Positions 18,105-27,460 of a stretch of 64,000 bases of DNA are shown here, piece by piece. The DNA comes from JAUWKC01 sp035527845. Its GTDB lineage: Bacteria > Planctomycetota > Phycisphaerae > Sedimentisphaerales > Anaerobacaceae. The translations under genes were made by a program, and so were the position numbers. The DNA lies in the NCBI GenBank assembly GCA_035527845.1, contig DATKZT010000079.1:1-64000 (forward strand), given 5' to 3'. The notes below the pieces were generated by a model. It worked only from the letters and a program-made list of their open reading frames with translations. It was not told the DNA's origin and searched no databases. The stretch's first letter is position 1, and each line of letters starts with the position of its first letter.

Positions 18105-18343
18105 AGCACCACAACTCGATCTGTCCGACGGTCTGACCCCATATTGAGCCAAAAGAGTAATCGGCCCCAACTTCAGGTAAAAAAACGGCAGACCAGGCTG
18201 TCACGCAGGTTGGCAACAGTTGCCGCTCGAGGATAATCGTAAGACAGGCATGAAATTTGTGCTCAAATATATTGCAATATCGAGTGGACGCGGGTAGATT
18301 ACTATAGCAAGGATGCTTTTGGCCATTGCTTCCTGAAGGATTC
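18105..18343. other. Intergenic region between queE and tRNA-Ser
   Basis: No ORF with coding character or ribosome-binding site is seen, and no clear terminator hairpin with a T-run. A tRNA promoter presumably lies near its right end, but no good -35/-10 pair stands out. Confidence 0.3.
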
Positions 18344-18434
18344 GGAGAGGTGGCCGAGCGGCTTAAGGCAACGGTTTGCTAAACCGTCGTGGGGGTATAA
18401 ACCCCCACCGCGGGTTCGAATCCCGCCCTCTCCG
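18344..18434 (+). tRNA. tRNA-Ser (anticodon GCT)
   Basis: Complete type II cloverleaf. The acceptor GGAGAGG pairs with CCTCTCC, the D-arm is GCCGAGCGGCTTAAGGC, the anticodon loop TTGCTAA carries GCT, and a long G/C-rich variable arm (GTGGGGG ... CCCCCAC) and the T-loop GGTTCGAATCC follow. CCA is not encoded. It reads AGC/AGU serine codons. Confidence 0.97.
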
Positions 18435-18719
18435 TTACTCATGTCACTGGGATTGGGGTGTGTTGTAAGTTCTTGTTTTTGAATAGGTTGTGGCATGGCG
18501 TCCAGTTTTTTCCCCATAGACCCATAGACTTTGCCAGAATATAGCTTTACCCAAAAATGCAACATAGAAGACCGTCCGGGTAATATGGGTCTATGCCTCG
18601 GCATTTTGCCCTGAACTTTCGGTACTCGGACTTCACGTGGAATTGCTGGCCGTGTTTCTCTTGAGACTTGTAAGAAAAAACAACTTACGTAAATGATTCT
18701 AAACACGGAAGTTATAAAA

Positions 18720-18793
18720 CACGCCCGACAGGATTCGAACCTGTGACCTACGGATTAGAAATCCGTTGCTCTGTCCTGCTGAGCTACGGGCGC
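18720..18793 (-). tRNA. tRNA-Arg (anticodon TCT)
   Basis: Complete cloverleaf on the minus strand: acceptor GCGCCCG, D-arm GCTCAGCAGGACAGAGC, anticodon loop TTTCTAA with TCT, and T-loop GGTTCGAATCC. The 3' acceptor strand is CGGGCGT, so the first pair is G1-U72, a wobble instead of Watson-Crick. CCA is not encoded. It reads AGA/AGG arginine codons. Confidence 0.95.
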
Positions 18794-18992
18794 AACTTTC
18801 TTGACTTGTTATAATGTAACAACTTCCTGCTTTTACTGTCAACTTCTTCTCGGCTCAGGTCAGCTGACGCACTGTTTTGCACGAACTTTCTTGCTTAAAC
18901 GACAAGCAAGATGGTTTTTGTTGTCGGATGCTTCATTATGTGCACCACGACCAAATTGTCCAATATGGCCGCATGAGGGTAGACTGGCTGCG

Positions 18993-20165
18993 TTAACTTC
19001 TTTGCGCACATTGAAGAGCAGCCGCGACAAGTGTCTCGATATTCTCCTTTGGTGTCCCCGGTACTATGCTGTCCGAGGTGCTGAATATGAACCGCTGGTC
19101 GCCCATGGTTTCTTCGAATATCTTCCGGACTTCGGCTGTTATCTCGTCCTTTGTGCCTTGTCTGAGCAGATGCACCTGGTCGAAATTGCCGACCATAACC
19201 ACGCGGTCGCCGAGCGTGTCTCTGGCACTTCTTAAACTGGTGATATCGCCGCCAGAGCCGGCAGTGGATAACGACTCAAGGGCCTGCCCGTCGAGCATTT
19301 CTCGATATACCTCCAGTAGAGCGGCACACTGGCCGCAGTTGTGGAAGAGCACCTTGATGCCGTCAGAAGCCAGCGCATCAATATACCGCTTCTCATAGGG
19401 GAAGATATGGTCGAGATAGAAGCTGCCGCCGACCATTCCGCTGTTGGCAACATTGCCGACGATCCGCATCACGTCCCCGCCGGCCTGGGCAACGGCCTTG
19501 CCCACCTCAATTACATCGTTCGCACAGAACTCCATGAGCTGCCGGTATAAATCAGGATTCAGCAGCGGGTCTATGAAGAGGTCTTGGAGTTTTCGCAAAC
19601 CGAACGCGGAGTTGAAGACACTGCTCGGGACGCGCGGAAGCACAATACCGCGGTCGCCGAGTCTGTCGCGGATGTGCTTTATATGGCCTAAGTCATAGTC
19701 AGGAATTTGAGGTCTGTACTTTTTTATCATCTGTAAATCTTCGGCGTCTTTGATGAGCGCTTGGGTCCGAACGTTGCGCAGTTTCATCCAGTCCCTCGAA
19801 GGGTCGCCGTGAAATTCCTCACCTTCGAGGCCGAAAGTCTCAGTGAGTCGGCCTTCCGGAGTGGTGATCGTGTGGGTCAGTTTCTTTCTGTCAGAAGAAA
19901 TTTCCCAGGCATTTACCCAGTCGTCGGTGTCACGATCAAAGGCAATCGGCTCAAAGACATCCACGCTGATTCTGAGCATTATGTCGATACCGAGAATCTC
20001 ATGAAATCTTATCAGGTCCTCTATAGTGTCATGCGTCCTGCGGTCCAGCACGCAGTTTGGGGGGCCGTCTTCGATATCGGTATCCGTAACGAATAACGTG
20101 ATCGGGGTCCTGTCCGGGACCTCTCCGTTAAGAACCCTCAGAAGTCTCTCACGCGAAGTCATCAT
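18993..20165 (-). CDS. Uroporphyrinogen decarboxylase (URO-D) family protein
   Basis: A 390-residue TIM-barrel protein of the URO-D superfamily, which includes HemE and the MtaA/MtbA/CmuA corrinoid methyltransferases. SRERLLRVLNGEVPDRTPI is the usual opening, and FHNCGQC with the later VMVGNFDQ and FSTSDSIVPGTP are family motifs. It lacks the conserved HemE arginine-rich N-terminus, and the HxCG-type metal site (HNCGQ) resembles the methyltransferase branch, so a role in corrinoid methyl transfer is more likely than haem synthesis. No corrinoid protein gene is adjacent. GAGGAAG eight bases before ATG 20165 supports this start. Confidence 0.82.
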   Translation of the reverse strand: MMTSRERLLRVLNGEVPDRTPITLFVTDTDIEDGPPNCVLDRRTHDTIEDLIRFHEILGIDIMLRISVDVFEPIAFDRDTDDWVNAWEISSDRKKLTHTITTPEGRLTETFGLEGEEFHGDPSRDWMKLRNVRTQALIKDAEDLQMIKKYRPQIPDYDLGHIKHIRDRLGDRGIVLPRVPSSVFNSAFGLRKLQDLFIDPLLNPDLYRQLMEFCANDVIEVGKAVAQAGGDVMRIVGNVANSGMVGGSFYLDHIFPYEKRYIDALASDGIKVLFHNCGQCAALLEVYREMLDGQALESLSTAGSGGDITSLRSARDTLGDRVVMVGNFDQVHLLRQGTKDEITAEVRKIFEETMGDQRFIFSTSDSIVPGTPKENIETLVAAALQCAQRS

Positions 20166-20380
20166 TCAATCTTCCTCAGACAAAAAACGTACGACAACAT
20201 TTTCAAAGTCTGCACCTGACTACAAGGAGAACTGTTTTGCCTTCATCCGTCAAGAGTAAACCGGGCGCATGAGAGATAAGGAATTTTGGCCTTGAGGATT
20301 CGGGGCGGTGATGTTAGAGTGTTCATATCTGGTTGGCAGCACGTATATCTTTGCCGGCCAAGACATCAAGTTTTGGATTT

Positions 20381-20454
20381 GCGCCCGTAGCTCAATTGGA
20401 TAGAGTGGCGGACTTCGAATCCGTAGGTTGCAGGTTCGAGCCCTGCCGGGCGCG
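20381..20454 (+). tRNA. tRNA-Arg (anticodon TCG)
   Basis: Complete cloverleaf: acceptor GCGCCCG/CGGGCGC, D-arm GCTCAATTGGATAGAG, anticodon loop CTTCGAA with TCG, and T-loop GGTTCGAGCC. CCA is not encoded. It reads CGA and probably other CGN arginine codons. Confidence 0.97.
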
Positions 20455-20525
20455 TTGCTTTAACTTGAGGGCTATCAGGCAATTATGCTTGGCAACATTT
20501 TCTGGTTGTCCCTCGAAGACACCCG

Positions 20526-20547
20526 TTTGCGTCAGTTTTGCGTCAGT
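20526..20547. repeat. Perfect 11-bp tandem direct repeat
   Basis: TTTGCGTCAGT occurs twice with no spacer, 72 bases downstream of tRNA-Arg(TCG). No integrase gene or third copy is seen nearby, so its origin is unclear. Confidence 0.6.
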
Positions 20548-20669
20548 CACTTTTCACGCCTTCCAAAATCTCGTTCATAATCCTGCTTGCAAAAACAACA
20601 TCTTCTGACCTCATGAGCCCGCTTTGTCGGGATTCAGTCGACGCCAGCGTGTGTCTTGCAGTTTCAAGA

Positions 20670-21923
20670 CTATCGCTGCCGGCATTGAGAAGCGTTTCCT
20701 TTTGTCATCCAGCCTTTTCCGCCGAGCATACGTGCGACCATCATGCCGGCCACATTGTCACCGACGGCGTTGACCATGGTCGCCGGGGGGTCAACAAGCG
20801 TTCCAACCATTGAAATGATGGGCATCGCTTCGACAGGGAAGCCATAAAGGGTGATAATCAGCAGTTCTCCCAAGAAGCCGCCGCCCGGAATTCCGCTCAT
20901 GACAACTCCGCTGAGCAGGGCCACGCCAATGACGGTGAAAATGGTCCATGCCCCGGAGAAATCCTTATCGAACAAACCAAACAGCAGGGCAATCTTCAAG
21001 ACCGCGGACAGGCATGAGCCATCCATGTGAATCATAGAGCCGACGGGGATGACCACTTCGCTTATATCCTTGGGAACACCGATTTTTTCGGCCGCCTGCA
21101 AATTGGTCGGGATTGCCGCAACACTGCTGCCGGTCGCCCATGCTGTCAATGACGTTGGTATGATATTGCCCCAGAATGACCTGACGGCCCTGATACGACC
21201 GGCAACATACGCGTACAGTGAAAAGCCGACAACAAAATAGAGGATTGTAAGAGGATAGTAGAGCAGCATCGCCCTGAAATACGACCCCAACAGCTTTGGG
21301 CCGAAAACGCCAACGAGGTATGCAAAATAAGCTCCCAGGCCGATCGGCGCATAGAGCATAATATAAGCAATGGCTTTGTTCATGACTTCGTTGCCGGCGA
21401 GAAGGAACTGAGTAAAAGCCCTGCCTTTTTCGCCGACAGAAGAAGCCGCCAGCCCGACCAGCGCGGAAAACACGATCAGGGCCAGCATATTCTTCTTCGA
21501 CAATAGTCCGCTGAAATCGCCGACCGTGAAGGTATCAACAATTTGTTCGGAGATATTCGGCTTTTCGGCATTTACGTCCAAATCCGCATTCAGTGTTATA
21601 CCTTTGGCCGGCGGGTAAATCCGCACACCAATAACCATCAGCACCGACGCGATTGTGCCGGTCAGAACGAAAATCAACAGCATCGACGCTAATATTTTGC
21701 CCAGCCGTCTAACATCCGTCATAGCAGCAATGGCGGACGATATGGAGAAGAAAACAAGCGGGACGACTATGGTAAAAAGCAGATTGAGAAAAATATCACC
21801 GAAAGGCTTGAAGAAAGCGGCCTTGTGCTTGAAAAGCACCCCCAAAAGAGAGCCGATGACGATAGACGTGATGAGTAACAGCGAAAAGGCATAGTTCCTA
21901 AGAAATACTGATTTGAACTTCAT
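20670..21923 (-). CDS. Dicarboxylate/amino acid:cation symporter (DAACS family)
   Basis: A 417-residue inner-membrane transporter of the GltP/GltT/DctA family, importing dicarboxylates or acidic amino acids with H+ or Na+. At least eight hydrophobic segments are visible, beginning with YAFSLLLITSIVIGSLLGVL. The re-entrant loop before HP1 carries the serine-rich AWATGSSVAAIPTNL, and GSMIHMDGSCLSAVL is the TM7 motif region, where the usual N-M-D-G reads IHMDG. GIPGGGFLG and VDPPATMVNAVGDNVA lie in HP2/TM8. The ATG at 21923 begins the hydrophobic protein with a short basic N-terminus; a longer frame to 22010 adds an unlikely leader. AGG is the only weak ribosome-binding box. Confidence 0.9.
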   Translation of the reverse strand: MKFKSVFLRNYAFSLLLITSIVIGSLLGVLFKHKAAFFKPFGDIFLNLLFTIVVPLVFFSISSAIAAMTDVRRLGKILASMLLIFVLTGTIASVLMVIGVRIYPPAKGITLNADLDVNAEKPNISEQIVDTFTVGDFSGLLSKKNMLALIVFSALVGLAASSVGEKGRAFTQFLLAGNEVMNKAIAYIMLYAPIGLGAYFAYLVGVFGPKLLGSYFRAMLLYYPLTILYFVVGFSLYAYVAGRIRAVRSFWGNIIPTSLTAWATGSSVAAIPTNLQAAEKIGVPKDISEVVIPVGSMIHMDGSCLSAVLKIALLFGLFDKDFSGAWTIFTVIGVALLSGVVMSGIPGGGFLGELLIITLYGFPVEAMPIISMVGTLVDPPATMVNAVGDNVAGMMVARMLGGKGWMTKGNASQCRQR

Positions 21924-22039
21924 AAACCTATTCTTTGAAGACACACACTGGCAGGGAATTGCCCGCGTCTTGAAACCCGGAGCAACAGAGCCAGGACTCC
22001 CGGAAAACAAGTTTCAGCCGCTAAAATCTTATGCTGCTT

Positions 22040-22465
22040 TCAGCGTGACTGCCTGAGACACCTTATCGCCTTGTTTGCATCCGCGACCGAGTCAAAAGCC
22101 AGATAGAAAACGGCGTGCTTGCCCATTGAAGCAGCGGATAAGCCCCGAAGGTTAATCCCGGCCTCGGCAATCTTCTGGGTCATTTCTGCAGCAAGACCGG
22201 GTCTATCCTGGCCGTCAATGCGGACCGAGTGCATGGACTCAGCCTTGCGGAAGCCTGCTTCTTTGGCGGCTTTTACCTGCCTTGCACCCTTTATTGGTGT
22301 TACAAATGCAACTCCTTCGCCGGGCTTTTCGGGGGCTCGGCGGGCCACAAGGAATTCAAGATTAGCGCCGGCTTTCAAAAGTGCATCGAGCTTCTTCGCC
22401 AATCCACCGGGTCTATCCTCAATGCCGATGGCCCACACGTCAATCCGCTTCAGGTCTAATTTCAT
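22040..22465 (-). CDS. Tandem ACT-domain protein
   Basis: A 141-residue protein with two ACT-type small-molecule-binding folds: residues about 6-70 (VWAIGIEDRPGGLAKKLDAL) and about 73-138 (VRIDGQDRPGLAAEMTQKI). Each has the conserved D-R-P-G turn where amino acids bind. Free-standing ACT proteins usually act as amino-acid sensors. GGAGG lies eight bases before the ATG at 22465, which fixes this start over an upstream one at 22522. It lies 116 bases upstream of the start of the symporter gene on the same strand, which would fit amino-acid-linked regulation, but the link is inference. Confidence 0.8.
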   Translation of the reverse strand: MKLDLKRIDVWAIGIEDRPGGLAKKLDALLKAGANLEFLVARRAPEKPGEGVAFVTPIKGARQVKAAKEAGFRKAESMHSVRIDGQDRPGLAAEMTQKIAEAGINLRGLSAASMGKHAVFYLAFDSVADANKAIRCLRQSR

Positions 22466-22747
22466 GATGCGTCCTCCGTAAAACAGTATCCAGCCTTTTG
22501 TAAGGTCAAACCACACGAACACGACTTAACTTTTACCATCTCGCCTGCTTTTGTCAACAGCTGCCGCTTTGAATTTTTACATTTTGATTTTGCCGCCTGT
22601 CTGCTCCACGCCAGCCGCTCGTTCTTCTTGCCTTAGGAGTGAGAGATTGGCGCGCCTTGGTGTGCAGGTCTGGCAATGACAACCCTCAAACCACGCCTGA
22701 CAAGGCAATAGCACGCTCGGGGCGACTGAACTGTTCTTCCAAGCGAG

Positions 22748-24994
22748 CTACTTTGCCGAGATTTCAGCCGGAGCCGGCGCCCGAGGTATACCGAGCCTGA
22801 CGTAATCATAAACGCCGTGTTGCGACCACATTCCAAAAGCATCGATCTTGTCAGGAATAGCACCGGGAGTCTCACTTTCTCTGCTCCAGGTCTTGCCGTT
22901 ACAGGATATGCTTATTCTGGCGGTCGTACCTGATACACGCTCGAGGCGGAGTGTCAGCAGGCTCGAACCACCTAACGGCAGGCCGAGGCCGCCTATCATG
23001 GGCTGTCCGAGCCTCTTCCACGAGTTGCTGTTAGAGAGAAGAGAGTCGTTCTTCATGGGCCTGTTTCGTTCCCAAATACTCGTGTTTGTATGAGACTCTT
23101 TGCCGCCGCCCGTTTTGTATTCGGTAAATCTCAAGGGTGCATCCTGAGGGACGTGGGGAAAGAAGCGAAAATGATAGCCGAGATAGCCTCGATATATCTC
23201 ATTTTCCTTTCCGATCCCATCTGCCGGGATGTGTCCATGCTCGTTCGAGTCGAACAGACCTACGCGAAAGTCCCCCGTCCCGCCGACGCATCTGACGTCG
23301 GAGCAGTATCTGTATATGTTCGGGTCAGGGTCGTGATCCTTGTAACATTCGCAGCCGTAGTCTTCCGGACTCGTACTTGACCATACGTAAGAGAATGTCA
23401 CGACGTCGCCCGGCTGACTGAACCTTTGTTCGGGAAGCCTGACCATAATCTGGTGGCCTTCGCGGACCTTCCACTCAAGCTCGCCGGAATCCGTCAGCCC
23501 CAACAGCGATGAGTCTGCTGAATGATACCAATGCAGACCATCAAACTGTCGCAAGATTGTGTAAGTGTGCTGCCTGCGCTGCCCCAATGCCGCATTCGTC
23601 GGGTTGGCTAGCGCTATTACGATTGTCTCGTTATCCTCATCGAGATCATCGTTTATGACCTCAATGCCGCTGATTGTTTTTGTGGTTTCGCCCGGGTTGA
23701 ACGTCAAAGTGCCGTTGATCAATCTGTAGTCCACGCCGTCCCCCGTGGCCGTGCCGCCGCTGGCGGCGTAAGCCGCCGTTATCGTTTCGCTGCCGGCGCG
23801 AGACAAACTTACCGAAATAGGTCCCGCAGGGACGCCCTCGGAACCCCGGCTGTATTCTGCGTCGAAGGAGATCTTGATGCTCGCATCGATAATCTTGTAT
23901 GTGTGTTGCGATATTGCGCCCAATTCAGAATCAGCCCCTCTCGGATTTATCAGGCCCACGGTTATCGTTTCATCCTCTTCGATCAAGTCGTCATCGCGGA
24001 TGTCAAGGCTGATATTCTTGCTGGACTCACCAGGCTTGAACGTCAGTTTCCCCGCGTCCAGCACATAGTCCTCGCCTGCGGCTGCTGTCCCCCCGACGAC
24101 GGCATAGTCCACCGTCACAGTTTCCTTGGGCTTTCCGTAGAGTCTTACGGTAAGAACCGCAGGCGTGACAGACTCCGCCGCCTCGGAAGACTCGCTCTCA
24201 AAGGACACACGCGTGGCAGATGCGTTGAGAAACTCATCCGGAGACAGCGCCGTATCGCTAATTCGCAGCTCGTCTATGAAGCCATCGAAGAAATCGTCGG
24301 CGTCCTGAGGCGGGTCGGCGTTGTCCCGAATCATCGCCCCAATGCCAAGGCTACGCTCGCTGTCCTCAACCCGCTGCTTATGCGGGGCGGTCCCGGCCAG
24401 CCTGCTATCGACATATATCCTCATCGGCGCGGCGGTATCGCTCTCGTCAAAAACACCTGCGATGTGATGCCACTTGTTAAGCTGGATGGTGCCGGGGCCG
24501 GTCTGCGCCGCCTTATCGTCATCGTTGATGGCGAATCGAAGATTCCCGTCGTTGGTTACCTCGAGGTAATATCGCCCGCCGCCGTATTTCCTGACCACGA
24601 CGTTTTTCAGGCGAAGACTGTGGACACAAATGAAAGCTTCAATCGTAAATGCCTTAAGCTTACTGAGGTCCAACACACTGTCCGGCCCGGGGTCATTGGC
24701 GAACATTGCAGCGGTGCCGAAGCTCACGTCCGTCGGATTTTGAAAGTGGGCGCTGGTGCCCTGCTTGTTATACCACGGATTGGCGGGTCCGTATATGATT
24801 GCCGCCTCCGGGGCTCGAAGACCCTTGTTTACGAACGTCTTTATGGTCACTTGCGAGGCCACATCAGCAGCCGTGACCATCTTCTCTCGCAATGGTCCGT
24901 CAAATGTCCAATGTAACAGGGTTTTGGCCCCTGCCGAACCGGCTGCGGCCAGCAGCAGCAGAACTAAAAACATACGACCTGATTTCCCAAACAT
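22748..24994 (-). CDS. Secreted LamG and Calx-beta domain protein
   Basis: A 748-residue exported protein. Residues 1-23 form a signal peptide (basic start, then MFLVLLLLAAAGSAGA). A concanavalin/LamG-like domain spans about 80-260 (FTIEAFICVHSL, LNKWHHIAGVFDE, FFDGFIDELRISDTAL). Two Calx-beta domains follow at about 265-370 and 375-475, each with the DDDLIEEDETI or NDDLDEDNETI calcium-binding pattern. The C-terminal ~260 residues form another unassigned beta-rich domain with several cysteines (CECYKDHDPD). Such proteins in Planctomycetota bind or adhere to polysaccharides. A perfect AAAGGAGGT box lies six bases before the ATG. No catalytic motif is seen. Confidence 0.85.
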   Translation of the reverse strand: MFGKSGRMFLVLLLLAAAGSAGAKTLLHWTFDGPLREKMVTAADVASQVTIKTFVNKGLRAPEAAIIYGPANPWYNKQGTSAHFQNPTDVSFGTAAMFANDPGPDSVLDLSKLKAFTIEAFICVHSLRLKNVVVRKYGGGRYYLEVTNDGNLRFAINDDDKAAQTGPGTIQLNKWHHIAGVFDESDTAAPMRIYVDSRLAGTAPHKQRVEDSERSLGIGAMIRDNADPPQDADDFFDGFIDELRISDTALSPDEFLNASATRVSFESESSEAAESVTPAVLTVRLYGKPKETVTVDYAVVGGTAAAGEDYVLDAGKLTFKPGESSKNISLDIRDDDLIEEDETITVGLINPRGADSELGAISQHTYKIIDASIKISFDAEYSRGSEGVPAGPISVSLSRAGSETITAAYAASGGTATGDGVDYRLINGTLTFNPGETTKTISGIEVINDDLDEDNETIVIALANPTNAALGQRRQHTYTILRQFDGLHWYHSADSSLLGLTDSGELEWKVREGHQIMVRLPEQRFSQPGDVVTFSYVWSSTSPEDYGCECYKDHDPDPNIYRYCSDVRCVGGTGDFRVGLFDSNEHGHIPADGIGKENEIYRGYLGYHFRFFPHVPQDAPLRFTEYKTGGGKESHTNTSIWERNRPMKNDSLLSNSNSWKRLGQPMIGGLGLPLGGSSLLTLRLERVSGTTARISISCNGKTWSRESETPGAIPDKIDAFGMWSQHGVYDYVRLGIPRAPAPAEISAK

Positions 24995-25345
24995 AGCATA
25001 CCTCCTTTACAGCAGCAATTTGTTGATATTTATCCGTTCACGTCTTCTATCATACATAAACATGGCGAAGCAGCCGCCCCAATTGTTGATGCCCAATCCC
25101 GAAAAAAATCAAAAAATCACGATTTCGCTTGACAAATAGGGTCGTATCGGGTAGAAAACGCAGGACCGCTTCGTATCCGCGGCCGAAGGACTATGCCGCA
25201 CCCCCCCCTTGCCGGCGGCCGGAGGAGTGGCATGGTGCTTATTTGTGGGGTGAAGGCCCAATTCTACCGCCGACGCGGCAAATCTCTACCAAACGAGCAT
25301 CAACTCCCACGCTGCCAAAATACAATCAGTAACAGCCTCTAATGA
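24995..25345. other. Intergenic region upstream of the LamG gene and the surface-protein pseudogene
   Basis: This stretch holds the ribosome-binding site of the LamG gene at its left end and one candidate plus-strand promoter at 25129-25157. A C-run (seven C) lies at about 25201-25207. No gene with coding character is seen. Confidence 0.4.
25129..25157 (+). promoter_or_regulatory. Candidate promoter facing the decayed surface-protein gene
   Basis: A perfect TTGACA at 25129-25134, a 17-base spacer and TAGAAA (four of six consensus bases) at 25152-25157. It points towards the pseudogene that starts about 190 bases downstream. Confidence 0.35.
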
Positions 25346-26088
25346 AAACACCGTCATGGGGAGTCCCGATTTGTCGCGACTGCGGTTCAGGAAGGACGCC
25401 CCAACCCGGGCAATCCGCTACCAGTGGCTAATGCTGGTGGGCCTTATATTACCCAAGCAACAAGCTGGGACGGCGCGGTTGTGCAGGTCGACGGTACAAC
25501 GTCAAAAGCATTCGGCCAAGATACTCTCACATACCAACGGGGCCTTGACTTGTCAGTGGACTTGGATGGGGACGCTGACCCCTGCAACGATGCAGATTCA
25601 ACCGAACCGATTCTTGGTCAAACTTTCCCAATCGGTCAGACAGAAATCTCACTGGTTGTCATAGACGAGTGTGGGGCAAGTAGTGAGCCTGATATTGCGA
25701 CCGTAACTGTGAGGGTGATTGACACAGGCATTGACATCAAGCCGGGCAGTTTCCCGAACGCCATCAATATGGGCTCTAATGGCGTAGTGCCGGTGGCTTT
25801 CCTGACAGACTTCGGCTTTGACGCCTCAACCGTCGATCCGGGCACCGTGACGCTGCGCGGCGAGCACTTCGCAGGCGGTTTAGTCAAGTTGCGAGGCAAG
25901 AAGGATGCACCGTCGCCAATGGCAAACCTCGAAGATGTTGACTAAGATGGCGATTTGGACCTTGTTGTACATCTTGAGACGGAGAAGCTTGCCGAGCATG
26001 AGCTCGAGGCAATATGCGAGATTAGCGCCCTGACGTATGACGGCTACGTTGTCTCCGCAGCGATACCATCCAGTTTGTTCCCGAGTAA
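25346..26088 (+). pseudogene. Decayed surface/exported protein gene (nonsense codon and frameshift)
   Basis: The frame reads a PKD-like segment (VANAGGPYITQATSWDGAVV ...) and then the GIDIKPGSFPNAINMGSNGV domain known from many Planctomycetota exported proteins. A TAA at 25943-25945 interrupts EDVD*DGDLDLVVHLET; a single C-to-T change from CAA would explain it. The frame continues cleanly after the stop. Near 26056 one base is missing (TCCGCAGC where TCCGGCAGC is expected), after which the correct ending SDTIQFVPE and a TAA (26086-26088) lie in another frame. There is no signal peptide or start codon upstream, so the 5' part is also lost. A terminator follows directly. Confidence 0.75.
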
Positions 26089-26116
26089 CACAAATCCAAG
26101 TGAAAGGCCTCGAACA

Positions 26117-26148
26117 AGGGCTGTAAGCATTCGACTTGCAGCCCTTTT
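26117..26148 (+). terminator. Rho-independent terminator after the surface-protein pseudogene
   Basis: AGGGCTGTAAG (26117-26127) pairs along 11 bases with CTTGCAGCCCT (26135-26145) around a seven-base loop and is followed by TTTT. It sits 29 bases after the true end of the decayed gene and shows that this was once an expressed unit. Confidence 0.8.
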
Positions 26149-26454
26149 GCCTTTCGGTCCTCAACTTTTACCGACTGCTCCTGACTTTTTCAGCTTTGAT
26201 TTGTACTGCATGAGGATTGCGTCTAAGACGGACGGCGGCTACTGGGTCCTGTTTCCAAATTGTAGCCGCTATGCGCTGCTGAGGACGTTCTCTTGTGGCC
26301 CAAGAATGGCTGCTGTTAGAATCGATTCTCCGCACAGTGCTGTTCCTTTCGGTGGAGTCGTTTGCCGTCTCCGTCATCCGGACTTGCGCTTAAGCGCGGG
26401 ACAACTTTTGAAGAATGTCAGCACCGGTCATGATGATTCGGTGTCATTGGTGCT
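26149..26454. other. Intergenic region between the terminator and tagF
   Basis: No coding frame with a ribosome-binding site is seen. The only structure noted is a 12-bp perfect palindrome, GCGCTTAAGCGC, at 26386-26397, downstream of the T6SS minus-arm operon; it lacks a T-run, so it is not a convincing terminator. Confidence 0.35.
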
Positions 26455-27450
26455 CTACTCAACTGCGATGCGTCGGGAATCCTCAATGAGCTGGTTAGCT
26501 CGGTCGATGAACTCCAAACCCATATTGTACGGGATACTGCTGGTAAGGGGAATCACATCAAGCGAAGCTCGCAGGCAATACAACTGCACTTCTGTCGGGT
26601 CGCCTATAATTACATCTATCCAACTGTATCTTAGCGGCATCAGCAGAAGTATGGGCGCAGTGCTGCCGAGCCTGGCAAGCAGAAAGCCAATCCACAGGAG
26701 GGCACTTTCCGGCCAGTCAGGCGGTGAGCCGGGGATACGCAGGAAGGTCGGCCGGAATTCTTTGGTTTTGGTGGAATCAGGACGATATCGTTCAACTTCA
26801 CGCTCTATATGATATAATATGCGAAGGAGACCTTCGCGGTTCGGGCCCATTTCGGGATAGTCGGCGAGCCTTGCCAGAACGTCTGCACGCGCCGCCGGTG
26901 ACTTTCCTGAAGATTGACATTGCCGGGCTAATTGACGAAGCTCGTTTTGAGCGTTTTCAATAATCATCTGCACGTCGGGTGCTGATGTGGCTGCAACACA
27001 GCTTTCTTCAATCCTTTCCAAGCGAGATAATATGTTCTTTAGCACCCATTCCAGCGGCAATTGATGGCACTGAACGCAGACTATCATTGGGTAGCTCGTG
27101 CGCCCCTTGCCGTCTCGCGAGGACCATATTCGCCCAACGACCACGTTGTTGTACATGCACCAGACAAATACGTGTTTGAACTCTTTGATTAGCTGATTTC
27201 CCTGAAGCTTGTCCCAGCTTCCCGAGTCAATGTTGCCGCCGATACCCTGGACATAAAGCAGGCGCTTTACGTTTACGAAAACATCGGTCTCCAAGCCAAT
27301 GTCGTCAATGTGGTCATCCCAACCGGGGTGTTTACCGAACGCGGCAACGAATACTCTTTCGGAGCCGGCATACCCGGCATTAGGTGTTCCGGGACGCAAA
27401 TGACTCACAATTTTCTTGAAAATCGACGTCAAGAATGTCGTGCTCCACAA
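26455..27450 (-). CDS. tagF: T6SS-associated protein TagF (ImpM-like)
   Basis: A 331-residue cytoplasmic protein. Residues about 30-150 match the TagF/ImpM family: VFVAAFGKHPGWDDHID, a VFVWCMYNNVVVGRIWSS core and TSYPMIVCVQC. In other bacteria TagF is a post-translational repressor of T6SS assembly that works against the PpkA kinase pathway through the Fha protein. The C-terminal half (LRILYHIEREVERYRPDST ... TRLGSTAPILLLMPLRYS) is a second domain, and the whole is longer than common TagF of about 230 residues. It is the last gene of the minus arm, 11 bases after tssM. No phosphatase PppA gene is present, but kinase-like proteins occur on the plus arm. Confidence 0.75.
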   Translation of the reverse strand: MWSTTFLTSIFKKIVSHLRPGTPNAGYAGSERVFVAAFGKHPGWDDHIDDIGLETDVFVNVKRLLYVQGIGGNIDSGSWDKLQGNQLIKEFKHVFVWCMYNNVVVGRIWSSRDGKGRTSYPMIVCVQCHQLPLEWVLKNILSRLERIEESCVAATSAPDVQMIIENAQNELRQLARQCQSSGKSPAARADVLARLADYPEMGPNREGLLRILYHIEREVERYRPDSTKTKEFRPTFLRIPGSPPDWPESALLWIGFLLARLGSTAPILLLMPLRYSWIDVIIGDPTEVQLYCLRASLDVIPLTSSIPYNMGLEFIDRANQLIEDSRRIAVE

Positions 27451-27460
27451 GGGAATCCAG

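Noticed and set aside
18302..18706. Minus-strand open frame across tRNA-Ser
   Set aside because: It reads antisense through the tRNA; its GEGGIRTRGG segment is the known false translation of tRNA-Ser genes.
20455..20669. tRNA-Arg(TCG) as an integration site
   Set aside because: The tandem 11-bp repeat lies close by, but there is no integrase gene and no duplicated tRNA 3' end in the window.
23903..24916. Plus-strand open frame of 337 codons
   Set aside because: It is antisense to the LamG/Calx-beta gene, whose minus frame has a signal peptide, a perfect ribosome-binding site and known domains.
25955..26812. Plus-strand open frame of 285 codons
   Set aside because: Its first part is the read-through tail of the surface-protein pseudogene, and the rest is antisense to tagF.
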